Origin: CAYVTD01 sp964454445
Lineage (GTDB): Bacteria; Bacteroidota; Ignavibacteria; Kapaibacteriales; UBA2268
Reading direction: 5' to 3'
Length of the DNA: 64,000 nt
Assembly (NCBI GenBank): GCA_964454445.1
Contig: CAYVTD010000003.1
Span: 1 to 64,000 of the forward strand
In this document: positions 26,663-35,539 of the stretch, in pieces
Position numbering within the stretch: position 1 is the stretch's first letter
Layout of the letters: each line of letters opens with the position of its first letter
Position numbers and translations under genes: made by a program
Notes under the pieces: model-generated
Told to the model about the DNA's origin: nothing
What the model saw: only the letters and a program-made list of their open reading frames with translations
The model's database searches: none

Positions 26663-27469
26663 ATGAAAGAATTTAAGAATAAAAATGTTTGCCAAAGCAA
26701 AAAACCGATATTTATTTTCGGTATATTATCAATAATTGTTTTGATGTCCTGTTCTACAGCGAAAGATTACAACACAATGGATGTCGATGATTTATTCAAA
26801 GCAGGAAAGGAGCGCTTTGAAGATGAGGATTGGCTCGAAGCCCAGAAAATCTTCGATTTGATAAAACTCCAGCATCCGACAAGCAAATATGCCGATGATG
26901 CTCAATATTATATGGCAGAATCATATTTTCACCAACATAAATATATTTTGGCGGCAAGCAACTATAATTCATTACGTCGTTATTATCCAACAAGCGAGTA
27001 TTCGAAGGTCAGCTTGTTCAAAACGGGAATGTGTTTCAATGAATTGTCTTTACCATTCGACCGTGACCAGGAATATACCAATCAGGCGATAAATGCCTTT
27101 ACTGAGTTCAAATATGCCTACGCTGGCGATTCGCTTGCCAGCGAAGCAGATAAAAGAATCAAAGATTTACGTAATAAACTTGCTAACCGGGAGTTTTTTA
27201 CTGCCGAGATATATCGGAAATTGTACAGCCCGCAATCAGCACTCATTTATTATGATGTTGTGATAAATGAATATACCGATACTGATTTTTATCAGAGGGC
27301 TTTTGTCGAAAAAATCAAAGTTCTCAACGAAATGCAGCGCTACGACGAAGCGATTGGCATAGCCCAGCTCTACAATTTGAAGTTCTCGAAAGGTGAATAT
27401 GCTTCGACTGTAAAAGATTTGGAAAAAACAGCACTTGAACAAAAGAAATTAATGGAAAAAGCTGAATGA
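26663..27469 (+). CDS. bamD: Outer-membrane assembly lipoprotein BamD
   Basis: A 268-residue lipoprotein of the BAM complex, which inserts beta-barrel proteins into the outer membrane. A signal peptide with lipobox (VLMSC, Cys about residue 31) is followed by tandem TPR-like repeats: DDLFKAGKERFEDEDWLEAQKIF, YADDAQYYMAESYFHQHKY and YSKVSLFKTGMCFNEL, the family's typical spacing. I take ATG 26663 rather than the in-frame TTG at 26648 because it gives the better signal peptide. The gene is directly followed by a barrel protein gene whose possible upstream ATG overlaps the bamD stop (ATGA), so the two are probably cotranscribed. Confidence 0.9.
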   Translation: MKEFKNKNVCQSKKPIFIFGILSIIVLMSCSTAKDYNTMDVDDLFKAGKERFEDEDWLEAQKIFDLIKLQHPTSKYADDAQYYMAESYFHQHKYILAASNYNSLRRYYPTSEYSKVSLFKTGMCFNELSLPFDRDQEYTNQAINAFTEFKYAYAGDSLASEADKRIKDLRNKLANREFFTAEIYRKLYSPQSALIYYDVVINEYTDTDFYQRAFVEKIKVLNEMQRYDEAIGIAQLYNLKFSKGEYASTVKDLEKTALEQKKLMEKAE

Positions 27470-27495
27470 TTCATAAAAATTTCAGGACGGACCTT

Positions 27496-28167
27496 ATGAA
27501 AAAAATACTTATTCTCGTATCAATTTTCGCGTTAGTGCTTCCTTCTGCTCTTTGCCTATCTCAAGATGAAGAAGAAATAAATGAGAGCAGGTTCGAGCTT
27601 GGTTTGTTTTTTGGCTTCAAAGGAGGTGTCAATGGTAACTATATACCGGAAGGAAGGAAAAACGCTTTCGGTTTCAATGCTGTGCCTGATTTCGGAGCAA
27701 GAGCTATGTTCCCTTTGGAAGAAAGCGCCAAATTGAGCATGTCTTTCGATTTGAGCTATTCGACTTATATGTATGGAGTAAAGAATTATTATAATAATGA
27801 TTTTTATACTCACAAATATGGTTATATAGCATTCAGCCCGATGTTTCATTTCTATGAGGCATTTGTTGGTTTTAATTTTGGAATACCTGTCAATGCCGAT
27901 TTCGGCGAAAAGATTAAAACCGATTATATCAACACACTTGCCGAATTTCGCATGGGTGCGGAATTTACTGTGTTAGGAGACGCCGAAGGCAAGGTGAATG
28001 TTTTCGCCATAGCTGGATATACTCTAAATGGCGTTTATACAGATTTTTCCAAGCATGACCCCTTGCTTGAGATAATTCCTCCTGAGTCGGGACAGACCAT
28101 AACAAACAAATTTAATCCACGTCCGCTAACTTTGACTATTGGTTTGTCGTATATGTTTGCAATGTAA
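27496..28167 (+). CDS. Outer-membrane beta-barrel protein downstream of bamD
   Basis: A 223-residue protein with a signal peptide (MKKILILVSIFALVLPSALCLSQ) and a body of amphipathic strands rich in Gly, Phe and Tyr (FGFKGGVNGNYIP, FDLSYSTYMYG, KYGYIAFSPMFHFYEAF, PLTLTIGLSYMFAM at the C-terminus), as in the PorT-like/OMP_b-brl families. The C-terminal Met rather than Phe is slightly unusual. An ATG at 27466 overlaps the bamD stop in ATGA and would add ten residues; I prefer 27496 because AGGACGG precedes it and it gives a canonical signal peptide. Its function is unknown; operon position suggests an envelope role. Confidence 0.7.
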   Translation: MKKILILVSIFALVLPSALCLSQDEEEINESRFELGLFFGFKGGVNGNYIPEGRKNAFGFNAVPDFGARAMFPLEESAKLSMSFDLSYSTYMYGVKNYYNNDFYTHKYGYIAFSPMFHFYEAFVGFNFGIPVNADFGEKIKTDYINTLAEFRMGAEFTVLGDAEGKVNVFAIAGYTLNGVYTDFSKHDPLLEIIPPESGQTITNKFNPRPLTLTIGLSYMFAM

Positions 28168-28200
28168 ACGGGAAATAATATTTGAGATACAAAAAAAGTG

Positions 28201-28231
28201 TTTGATTTTCCGAAAATTTGCCGTATATTTG
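28201..28231 (+). promoter_or_regulatory. Bacteroidetes-type promoter of tRNA-Ser
   Basis: TTTG (28201-28204), exactly 19 bases, TATATTTG (28224-28231): a perfect TTTG-N19-TAnnTTTG match ending 19 bases before the mature tRNA 5' end. It is the best promoter in the window. Confidence 0.8.
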
Positions 28232-28250
28232 TATTTTTAGAATAGCAACA

Positions 28251-28310
<60 letters not shown>

Positions 28311-28340
<30 letters not shown>

Positions 28341-29435
28341 CAAATCTGGATTGAATTTAGCTTTCAATTCTTCATTTCTTTTTTTCAACTCTTCAATCTC
28401 TGCTGTTAATATTTCTTTTGTTAATTCAATCTTATGCTCAAGGTCAATTATTCTTTGAAATAAAACTAAGTATAAATCACTGTCGCTTATGGCTTTGTCT
28501 TGAATCGTTCTTGTAGAATCTTGCTCTTCAGAATTTGTCTTGTTTTCCGTTGCTTCAAAATCGGAAAAATGTTTGCTTAGTTTCTTAGGAGCAGGTTTAA
28601 ACAAATCATAGATAGGTGATTCTTTGGAACTATCATCTCTTTGAAATATTTTCCATTTCGCATTGAAAGATTTATAATATGAAGAGAGTTCGCCCAATGA
28701 TTCGCTACTGCCAAGGAAAAGGTAGCCATTAGGAGTAAGAGAAAAACTAAATAAAGACAGCACTTTCTTTTGCAATACGGGTTGGAGATAAATCAGGAGA
28801 TTGCGACAGCTTACCAGGTCAATTTTGGAAAAAGGAGGATCTCTGAGAATGTTGTGTACTGCAAAAACAATCATTCCTCTTATCTTATCGTTTATTTTAT
28901 ATGTATTGTCAGATTTTGTAAAAAACTTCTTCAAACGTTCTTCAGAAACATCAATGGCGATATTGTCAGGATAAATGCCGGCGCTGGCAAAATCTATGGA
29001 GTTTTGGTCAATGTCGGTAGCGAAAATTCTTATATCGTGATGTTTGCCCGTTCTTTCCATATATTCTTGCAACATAATGGCAATAGAATATGCTTCTTCG
29101 CCTTTCGAACAGCCAACGACCCAGGCTCGCAACTGCTCGTTATTGTTCTTATTTGCAAAAATATTAGGGATAACGTTTTGTCCGACTATTGACATTGCTT
29201 CAGTGTCCCTAAAAAAATTGGTAACACCGATAAGCAGTTCTTTATATAAAATACTTTGCTCTGTTTCAGATTTCTCAAGCAATTCAAAATATTTTTCGAA
29301 GTCAGCAAGTTTATTGATGCTAATCCGCCTTTGAATACGTCGAATAATTGTATTGTGCTTGTAAAAGGTAAAATCGACTCCTTGAGTGTCTTTCACAAGA
29401 TTAATTATTTTTAGTATTGTTTTTTCGTCGGGCAC
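28311..29435 (-). CDS. CheR-type methyltransferase with coiled-coil tail, ending inside tRNA-Ser
   Basis: A 374-residue protein. Residues about 1-70 form the helical CheR N-terminal domain and 75-265 the SAM-dependent glutamate methyltransferase domain, with LRAWVVGCSKGEEAYSIA (SAM-binding GCxxGEE motif), IFATDIDQNSI, FFTKS, and FSKIDLVSCRNLLIYL (catalytic CRN motif). It would methylate receptor glutamates in chemotaxis or a related sensory pathway. The C-terminal 90 residues are a charged linker and a coiled coil (ELKKRNEELKAKF) as found in CheB-CheR-PAS sensor fusions, then stop in RGRDSNPR, which is antisense tRNA-Ser sequence. Start: GTG with GGAG six bases before; a stop codon lies upstream in frame, so no CheB part. 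The tail may have been altered by an old event at the tRNA. Confidence 0.82.
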
Positions 29436-29624
29436 AGGTTTCTCCGATAATTCATTTTTTTGTTATAATATTTTAAAGAGCTAATACATTGGTAAAATTA
29501 TTGATAGATTATTCAGGAAATTATTTTAGCATAAACAAAATATTTTGTAAATTTATATTTCATAATTAATGATAGATGATTATAATAGCTATACTAATTG
29601 AAAAAAACATACATTGCAAGAGTA

Positions 29625-31967
29625 ATGAAAAAATATATAGTAATAAAGTGTTTTTTTGTCCTGTTTTTGGCTTTCTTATTTCAAGTAAAATTTGCCCTTA
29701 GCCAGCCAGCAGGTGAGGTAGAGCATACGACCCAACCCGGTAGGGATACCATTGATATTGGAATGGTATTAAAAGGCGATTCGGCACAGACGGTTTTCTT
29801 GTTAAAAAATACTGGAACAGAAAGACTTCGCATCTTGGAGCGCGAACCAACTTATTCGATGGGGCGAACAAAAGATCAAGATCCAAGCATAAATGACTTG
29901 CGAGAATTCGACATTTTTCCCAAGGGTTTCCTGCCTAAGGAAGGGCTGATTATTTCACCCAACTCTGATTTGAATCTGATTATACAATATCGAGACAGTA
30001 TAAGAGTGCCAAGCGATACGGCTTTGTTTCCTTATGGTAAGAAAATTGCCCGGCTTTTACTCGGTTTGATGCCCGAAAATAGCGAAGAAACCGTTGTTCA
30101 AAAAGAGTATATATTGGTTTGTAGAAAAACCATCAAGCCCATAGATGGTTTTGAGAGTTTTATTAATTTCGATTCTGTTTATGTTAATTCTCGCTCCGAA
30201 ATGATTTGGCTTGTCCAGCAGAATATTGATAAGCCTATTACTGTTGAATCGGGATGGCTCGAAATGTTATCCCCTGTGATAAACAAGTCCGAATTTTCAA
30301 TCGCAATCGACGATGAACCAATAGATTTCCCAGTAACTTTTCAAAAAAAAGGCACTCAGCTTGCTTGGCAGCTGTTTTACCAGCCTTTGAACAGAAATGC
30401 TGATAGTGGTATATATAGGATTAGTTACCATCCTCAACCCGATATTTATCCAGATTCTGTCGTTATCCCTTGGGTAAAAATAAAAGGAACAGGTGTGGAG
30501 CAGAGCATCAAGCTCGATACTTTTAATTACGAGGGGATTACTATTATTGGTGATACAATCGATGTAGGTAACGTAAGAGTTGGCGAAACAAAATCTTGCA
30601 AAATATCTTTGGAAAATCTCGGCAATCTGCCCTTTGGTGCTAGTAAGCAATATATTTTGAAAGATAATACAAACGAACTTTCGACTGACTTTGATATTAT
30701 CAAACCATTCTTAAATAATAATCATCTGTTGCCAACAAAAAAGGACAGTGTTAAGATTGTATTTACTCCTCATAGCAGGGGAGAGATAATAGCAAAATAT
30801 ATTATTGAAAGCGACATAACAACAAGGAAAATCAAAGGCGTACCTGTTGATGCCAAAAAATTGGTTTTTTATCTCCGGGGTAAAGGTATCGAGCCGGAGA
30901 TTCGCATTGCGAACGATACTGTTGATTTTGGGAATGTGGTGCTTAGCGTGAAATGCCCGTCAGAGATAGACACTCTTATTCCCATAGCCAATGTGGGCAA
31001 TTCCGATTTGATTATAAAATCTATTAAGCTATATCCACCAAACCCATCTTCGCCCTTTTCAGTCGAACCAAGTGAGTTGACTATCCCATATAATATCAAC
31101 AAGATAGGTATCGACAACATAAAGATTACCTTTAAGTCCTCGCAGATAGGAGAATTCTTGGATACACTTTTGTTGATAAGCAACTCTATTGCGATAAATG
31201 ATACAATTATAGTTTATTTGAAGGCAATAGGCGTTCCACCTGTAGTTGCCAATTTGAAGATATCAGATGAGATTCGTGGAAAACCCGGAAATAAAATCCG
31301 AGTGCCAATAGTCGTGGACAACAGCCATTTTGCCCGCACTTTTGAAGATGTTATTTCCTTTAATAATACAATTCTTCGTTACGAAAGCTATTCCACTTTA
31401 GGTACAGCCGCTGAAATAGTGCCTGATTATTTGGTTAATATATCTGAAGGATCTACGCATGAAACTGTCAGAATATCGATAGCTTGTCCGCCGAGTTCTT
31501 ATTTCTTAGACAGGGACACTCTGTTGATTCTAATATTTAATACTTATCTTGGTGACCGGACTGCAACACAAATATCTTTTACGGATCCAAAATTTGGAGA
31601 TGGGATTTGCAATAATGTTCTCGATACAAAAAATTTTAAGAATGGAAGATTTATTCTCGATTCAATATGTGGACTTAGTTTGAAAACACTTCCTTTTGGC
31701 GAAAATGTTTTTTCTTTGATTAATAGCTATCCAAATCCAGCCGACAAGGAATTGAATATTGAGTATTCGATTTCATTTAAAACGAATGTGTGCATCGAAT
31801 TATATAATACTTATGGCGAGCTTGCTGGAACAGTAATAGACAATGTTTTGCCATCAGGAACATATATTGCCACTTATAATTCATCAAATCTGCCTTTGGG
31901 GGTATATTATGTAAGGATGAAAGCTGGGATTTTTTCAGAAACAAAGATTATTAGCATAACAAGGTAG
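29625..31967 (+). CDS. T9SS-exported protein with HYDIN/choice-of-anchor and cohesin-like domains
   Basis: A 780-residue secreted protein. ATG 29625 gives a signal peptide (MKKYIVIKCFFVLFLAFLF); a TTG nine codons earlier is less likely. Two or more ASPM/SPD-2/Hydin-like immunoglobulin repeats follow: DTIDIGMVLKGDSAQTVFLL, IIGDTIDVGNVRVGETKSCK, NDTVDFGNVVLSVKCPSE, with the typical D-F/V-G-x-V pattern. A cohesin-like segment begins near residue 555 (ISDEIRGKPGNKIRVPIVVDN). The last 80 residues are a T9SS type A sorting domain (NSYPNPADKELNIEY, PLGVYYVRMKAG). Secreted to the surface; function unknown. The next gene, a barrel protein, is on the same strand 71 bases away. Confidence 0.85.
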   Translation: MKKYIVIKCFFVLFLAFLFQVKFALSQPAGEVEHTTQPGRDTIDIGMVLKGDSAQTVFLLKNTGTERLRILEREPTYSMGRTKDQDPSINDLREFDIFPKGFLPKEGLIISPNSDLNLIIQYRDSIRVPSDTALFPYGKKIARLLLGLMPENSEETVVQKEYILVCRKTIKPIDGFESFINFDSVYVNSRSEMIWLVQQNIDKPITVESGWLEMLSPVINKSEFSIAIDDEPIDFPVTFQKKGTQLAWQLFYQPLNRNADSGIYRISYHPQPDIYPDSVVIPWVKIKGTGVEQSIKLDTFNYEGITIIGDTIDVGNVRVGETKSCKISLENLGNLPFGASKQYILKDNTNELSTDFDIIKPFLNNNHLLPTKKDSVKIVFTPHSRGEIIAKYIIESDITTRKIKGVPVDAKKLVFYLRGKGIEPEIRIANDTVDFGNVVLSVKCPSEIDTLIPIANVGNSDLIIKSIKLYPPNPSSPFSVEPSELTIPYNINKIGIDNIKITFKSSQIGEFLDTLLLISNSIAINDTIIVYLKAIGVPPVVANLKISDEIRGKPGNKIRVPIVVDNSHFARTFEDVISFNNTILRYESYSTLGTAAEIVPDYLVNISEGSTHETVRISIACPPSSYFLDRDTLLILIFNTYLGDRTATQISFTDPKFGDGICNNVLDTKNFKNGRFILDSICGLSLKTLPFGENVFSLINSYPNPADKELNIEYSISFKTNVCIELYNTYGELAGTVIDNVLPSGTYIATYNSSNLPLGVYYVRMKAGIFSETKIISITR

Positions 31968-32038
31968 TTGAGTTTGTTTTTTTCATAAGCATAGATTACC
32001 TTATAATAACGGAAAAACACGAAAGAAAACATGGTTTT

Positions 32039-32800
32039 ATGAAAAATTGTTTTATAGTATTATTTTTTTTATTTTTTATAACTACACTGCCCTTGAAACC
32101 TCAGGGCTTCGATTGGCAATATTCTCCGCGTATGCCAGCGGCTTATCCGGATTATTATATTGGCATAAATGGCGAAGTGAATTTTTTGCAACACGAGGGA
32201 AAGATTCACTTTTTTGAGAATATGGTGATGTGTGAAAGCTTCCGTAGTGGAAAAGGTAGTGGGGTTAATCTCGGGTTTGCTGCTGAATATTGGTCGAGTG
32301 GCTCGATTGCATTTTTTGGAAAAATTGCTTGGGTAGATGCACCGGGCGAGTTCAAAATTAAATCGGTATTGCCAAGGGTTACAAGCGATTTTATATCAGA
32401 ATATAGTTTTTCGACAAGTTTAAAATTTGTTGCTGCCGGAGCAGGCACTAAATGGAGATTGTTTGGTTCGCATTTTTTTGCTGCTGCATTGGTGAATATG
32501 CAATTCTTAGTATCAAATAGTAATATCTACAAAGAAAAAATATTATCACCAAATGATTACTTTTCCACCGAACCACCTACTCAGGAGCGAACTATAGCCG
32601 AAGGCAGAATATCTTCATTTCAAAATTTCCAATTTTCGCCTCATATCCGTATTGGTTACGATGCTCAATTAGGAAAAAGCACATATACAAGTTTATATTT
32701 TTCAGCTGGTATCCCATTGACTAATTTAATAGATAATGAAGATTGGAAGATCTGGAGTTTTTCTCTTGGAATCAATATTTTCAGGGGCTTCAATTTTTAA
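32039..32800 (+). CDS. Putative outer-membrane beta-barrel protein
   Basis: A 253-residue protein with a signal peptide (about residues 1-22, MKNCFIVLFFLFFITT) and amphipathic strands through its length (YIGINGEVNFLQHEG, VNLGFAAEYWSS, GSIAFFGKIAWVD, TYTSLYFSAGIPL, WSFSLGINIFRGFNF). The C-terminus ends in Phe, the BAM recognition signature. It probably forms a 10- to 12-stranded barrel. Codirectional with the T9SS protein upstream, so these may be cotranscribed. No family assignment possible by eye. Confidence 0.65.
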   Translation: MKNCFIVLFFLFFITTLPLKPQGFDWQYSPRMPAAYPDYYIGINGEVNFLQHEGKIHFFENMVMCESFRSGKGSGVNLGFAAEYWSSGSIAFFGKIAWVDAPGEFKIKSVLPRVTSDFISEYSFSTSLKFVAAGAGTKWRLFGSHFFAAALVNMQFLVSNSNIYKEKILSPNDYFSTEPPTQERTIAEGRISSFQNFQFSPHIRIGYDAQLGKSTYTSLYFSAGIPLTNLIDNEDWKIWSFSLGINIFRGFNF

Positions 32801-32877
32801 AATATGACATATAAATATTTTTGTGTTATATTTTGCAAAAAAATATTGAATTTATCAAATATACTCATTTTAATAGC

Positions 32878-35094
32878 TTACTTTTTCTCTAGATATCTTT
32901 CTACTTTTTTTACTCCCTTAATCTGTTGAAGCAATTCGAAGATTTTGTTTAAATGATTTAAATCTTTAATCTCTAATGTGATAATCCCTGCAAAAATACC
33001 GTTATTCGAATCGAAATGGATTCCATGGATAGGTGTCTCTTCTAAAGATGTGATGAGAGTGTTGATATCTTTGAGGATAGTTTGATTTTGCTCGCCTTCG
33101 ACTTTGATTTTTGCAGTAAAGTTTTTCTTCGACAGCATTGACCAATCCAACTCGAAAATAAATGGTTGGTAATTAGAAAGATATGATTTGACGACCGGGC
33201 AATCGAGCCTATGTACGCTCATTTCATTTCGCTGGTCGATGATACCATAAATTTTGTCGCCTAGTAAAGGGCTACAACATTGGGCATATTTAATATCAAC
33301 TTTGCTATCAATTGATCGCGTTTTGCCAGAATTGTAAATAACTGCAGATGGTTTTTTCGAAGCGTTATCTCTCATTGGGAGCAACAAATCGTCGCATTTA
33401 TTTCGCAAAGTTGCTTGTAAATATTGGTAAAGAATAGCAATGTCAAACAGTTCTGCGCCTAAGGCATAGTAAAACTCATCGATATCGTTGAATTTCAAGG
33501 CAAGCAACATTTTATCGATATCATCTTTGCCATAGCTTAAATCCATTTTTTTTTGTATTTCCTCGAAACTATGTTTGCCCTTTTTTTGAAAAACTTTGTT
33601 TTCGCCATTAAAATATCTATGGATAGCATGCTTTGCTTTGTGAGTAATGACAATGTCGAGCCATTCTCTTGTGGGCTTCTGTTTCTTTGATTTAAGTATT
33701 TCGACTTGGTCGCCGCTTCTGAGTTTATAATCAAGGGGAACAACTTTTCCATTCACTTTTGCTCCGATACAACTATTGCCGACAGATGTATGAATGGAAT
33801 AGGCAAAATCAAGTGGTGTTGCTTCTTTGGGCAAGATGCGAAACTCGCCCGATGGTGTAAAGACGTAGATTTCATCGAGGAGCAGGTTGTATCTCACACT
33901 TTCGAGTAATTGCTCCGGTGTGGACTCGCCTTTATTTTCAAAGATTTCACGAACAAGCCTCGCCCATTCTTCGATGTTTTTTTTATCCATAATAGATTGG
34001 GCGGGCAAACTACCGCGTTTATAATCAAAATGAGCAGCAAATCCTTTTTCAGATACTTCATGCATTTCTTTGGTTCGTATTTGCACCTCGACATGCCTGT
34101 TATCTGGTCCAACGACAGCCGTGTGTAGCGAGCGATAGCCGTTTTTCTTGGGATTGGATATATAATCCTTGAATGTGCCTGGCACGGGCTTGTAAATCTT
34201 TGTTATTAAGCCATAAACGAGGAAACAAGTGTTCACATATTCGGTATCCAGTACAACCCGAATAGCAAATAAATCATTCATATTTTCGATTTTATCCACA
34301 CGCATCATTAGCTTGGTGTATATCGAATAAATATGCTTGGCTCTTCCCTTGATTTCATACTCTATCGATTTAGTGGTTTCATCTTTTGCTAATGCACTGT
34401 GAATAGGTTCAGAAAACTTATCGATATATTCGTTTCTTTCGTTTAAAGTAAGCTGCAAAGTATGGCTGATGTCGTTATATGCTTTTCTGTTCAGATATTT
34501 GAAAGCAAGGTCTTCGAGTTCCCATTTGATATTGCCCAAACCGAAGCGATGAGCAAAAGGGGCATAAATAGCAAGTGTTTCCGAAGCGACTTTTTTTTGT
34601 TTATCTTCAGGGAGATGGTCTAATGTTTGTAAATTATGCAAGCGGTCGGCAAGTTTTATCAAAATAATTCTAACATCAGTAAAAAGCGACAGTAAAAGCT
34701 TGCGATAGTTTTCGAGTTGTTCGATATTCTGGCTTTCGATATGCTTTATCTTGGCAACTCCGTCAGCAATCTGAGCGACAACGCTGCCAAATTCATTTTT
34801 GATATCTTTATATGTGTAATTCTCGCAATAATTTAAAATATCGTGTAGCAAGGCAGCGGCAACGGAAATGTCGTCGAGCGGTATTCTTTTCAATACAATT
34901 TTGGCAACAGCAAGAGGATGAGTATAATAAGGATCTCCTGATTGACGGAATTTGGTTTTATAAGCATTTGCTACTAAATAAAATGCTTTTGTTATCATTA
35001 TTTCATCGACCGAAGACAGCTTCTCTCTGCAAGTAGAGAGTAATGAATTAACTTCACCTTTTAATTTTATTTCATAGCTTTCGTTTTCAGGCAT
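32878..35094 (-). CDS. RelA/SpoT-family (p)ppGpp synthetase with degenerate hydrolase site
   Basis: A 738-residue long RSH protein: HD hydrolase domain (about 25-180), synthetase (about 225-370), TGS (about 390-460), zinc-finger/CC region (CCSPLLGDKIYG, about 610) and ACT (about 655-735). The synthetase motifs are complete (GRAKHIYSIYTK, NDLFAIRV, NGYRSLHTA, VEVQIRT, EKGFAAH). In the hydrolase, metal ligands His59, His84-Asp85 and Asp150 are kept, but the catalytic ED that normally follows (HDxxED) reads HDILNY, i.e. Asn88-Tyr89, and a one-residue insertion follows. I infer a synthetase-biased enzyme with weak or no ppGpp hydrolysis, which would require another hydrolase in the genome. Transcribed alone, convergent with the barrel gene. 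Confidence 0.93.
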   Translation of the reverse strand: MPENESYEIKLKGEVNSLLSTCREKLSSVDEIMITKAFYLVANAYKTKFRQSGDPYYTHPLAVAKIVLKRIPLDDISVAAALLHDILNYCENYTYKDIKNEFGSVVAQIADGVAKIKHIESQNIEQLENYRKLLLSLFTDVRIILIKLADRLHNLQTLDHLPEDKQKKVASETLAIYAPFAHRFGLGNIKWELEDLAFKYLNRKAYNDISHTLQLTLNERNEYIDKFSEPIHSALAKDETTKSIEYEIKGRAKHIYSIYTKLMMRVDKIENMNDLFAIRVVLDTEYVNTCFLVYGLITKIYKPVPGTFKDYISNPKKNGYRSLHTAVVGPDNRHVEVQIRTKEMHEVSEKGFAAHFDYKRGSLPAQSIMDKKNIEEWARLVREIFENKGESTPEQLLESVRYNLLLDEIYVFTPSGEFRILPKEATPLDFAYSIHTSVGNSCIGAKVNGKVVPLDYKLRSGDQVEILKSKKQKPTREWLDIVITHKAKHAIHRYFNGENKVFQKKGKHSFEEIQKKMDLSYGKDDIDKMLLALKFNDIDEFYYALGAELFDIAILYQYLQATLRNKCDDLLLPMRDNASKKPSAVIYNSGKTRSIDSKVDIKYAQCCSPLLGDKIYGIIDQRNEMSVHRLDCPVVKSYLSNYQPFIFELDWSMLSKKNFTAKIKVEGEQNQTILKDINTLITSLEETPIHGIHFDSNNGIFAGIITLEIKDLNHLNKIFELLQQIKGVKKVERYLEKK

Positions 35095-35232
35095 ATTTTT
35101 TGTGGTGTCTTATTTGGAATAAAACAGTAGATTTTTTCAAATAAATATGTATTTATAAACGACTTTAGTAAAACAATATTACAAGAGTAATCGAATATAT
35201 AAAAAATTTTTTCAAGTAGTGTAGCATTAAAA

Positions 35233-35249
35233 GATTGCTTTTAGCAATC
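35233..35249 (+). promoter_or_regulatory. Hairpin directly ahead of a start codon
   Basis: GATTGC (35233-35238), loop TTTTA, GCAATC (35244-35249), then GAAGAAAA and the ATG at 35258. In RNA it would sit where a ribosome-binding site belongs; no T-run follows, so it is not a terminator. Confidence 0.4.
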
Positions 35250-35257
35250 GAAGAAAA

Positions 35258-35539
35258 ATGGATAAAGACCAAAAAAAAGCAAAGATAGACTCTATGCTAA
35301 AACCAAAAAGGTTTTTCGACGAGTTGGCTGAATATGGTTATCTGCTTGATTTTTTAAAAACTCGATTCCCTTATAGATTTGAAAATGATCCGGATTTCCG
35401 CGCCGAAATGTATGACATACTATATCAACATTCGCCAGCCGTTATTGCTGAGGTAGAGGTGATTTATCTTGAAAAACTATGTGAAACCATGAGCTACTTC
35501 CTGGAGTTTACTAAGCTATGGAGGATACAAAAGCACTAA
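35258..35539 (+). CDS. Small helical protein of unknown function
   Basis: A 93-residue soluble, probably all-helical protein (MLKPKRFFDELAEYGY, FRAEMYDILYQHSPAVIAEVE, LCETMSYFLEFTKLW) without Cys or a signal peptide. No family recognised. The ribosome-binding site is poor and replaced by a small hairpin upstream. Its last 22 bases overlap the next gene in another frame, so the two are almost surely one translational unit and may act together. It could be a partner for the membrane-tethered coiled-coil protein downstream. Confidence 0.65.
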   Translation: MDKDQKKAKIDSMLKPKRFFDELAEYGYLLDFLKTRFPYRFENDPDFRAEMYDILYQHSPAVIAEVEVIYLEKLCETMSYFLEFTKLWRIQKH

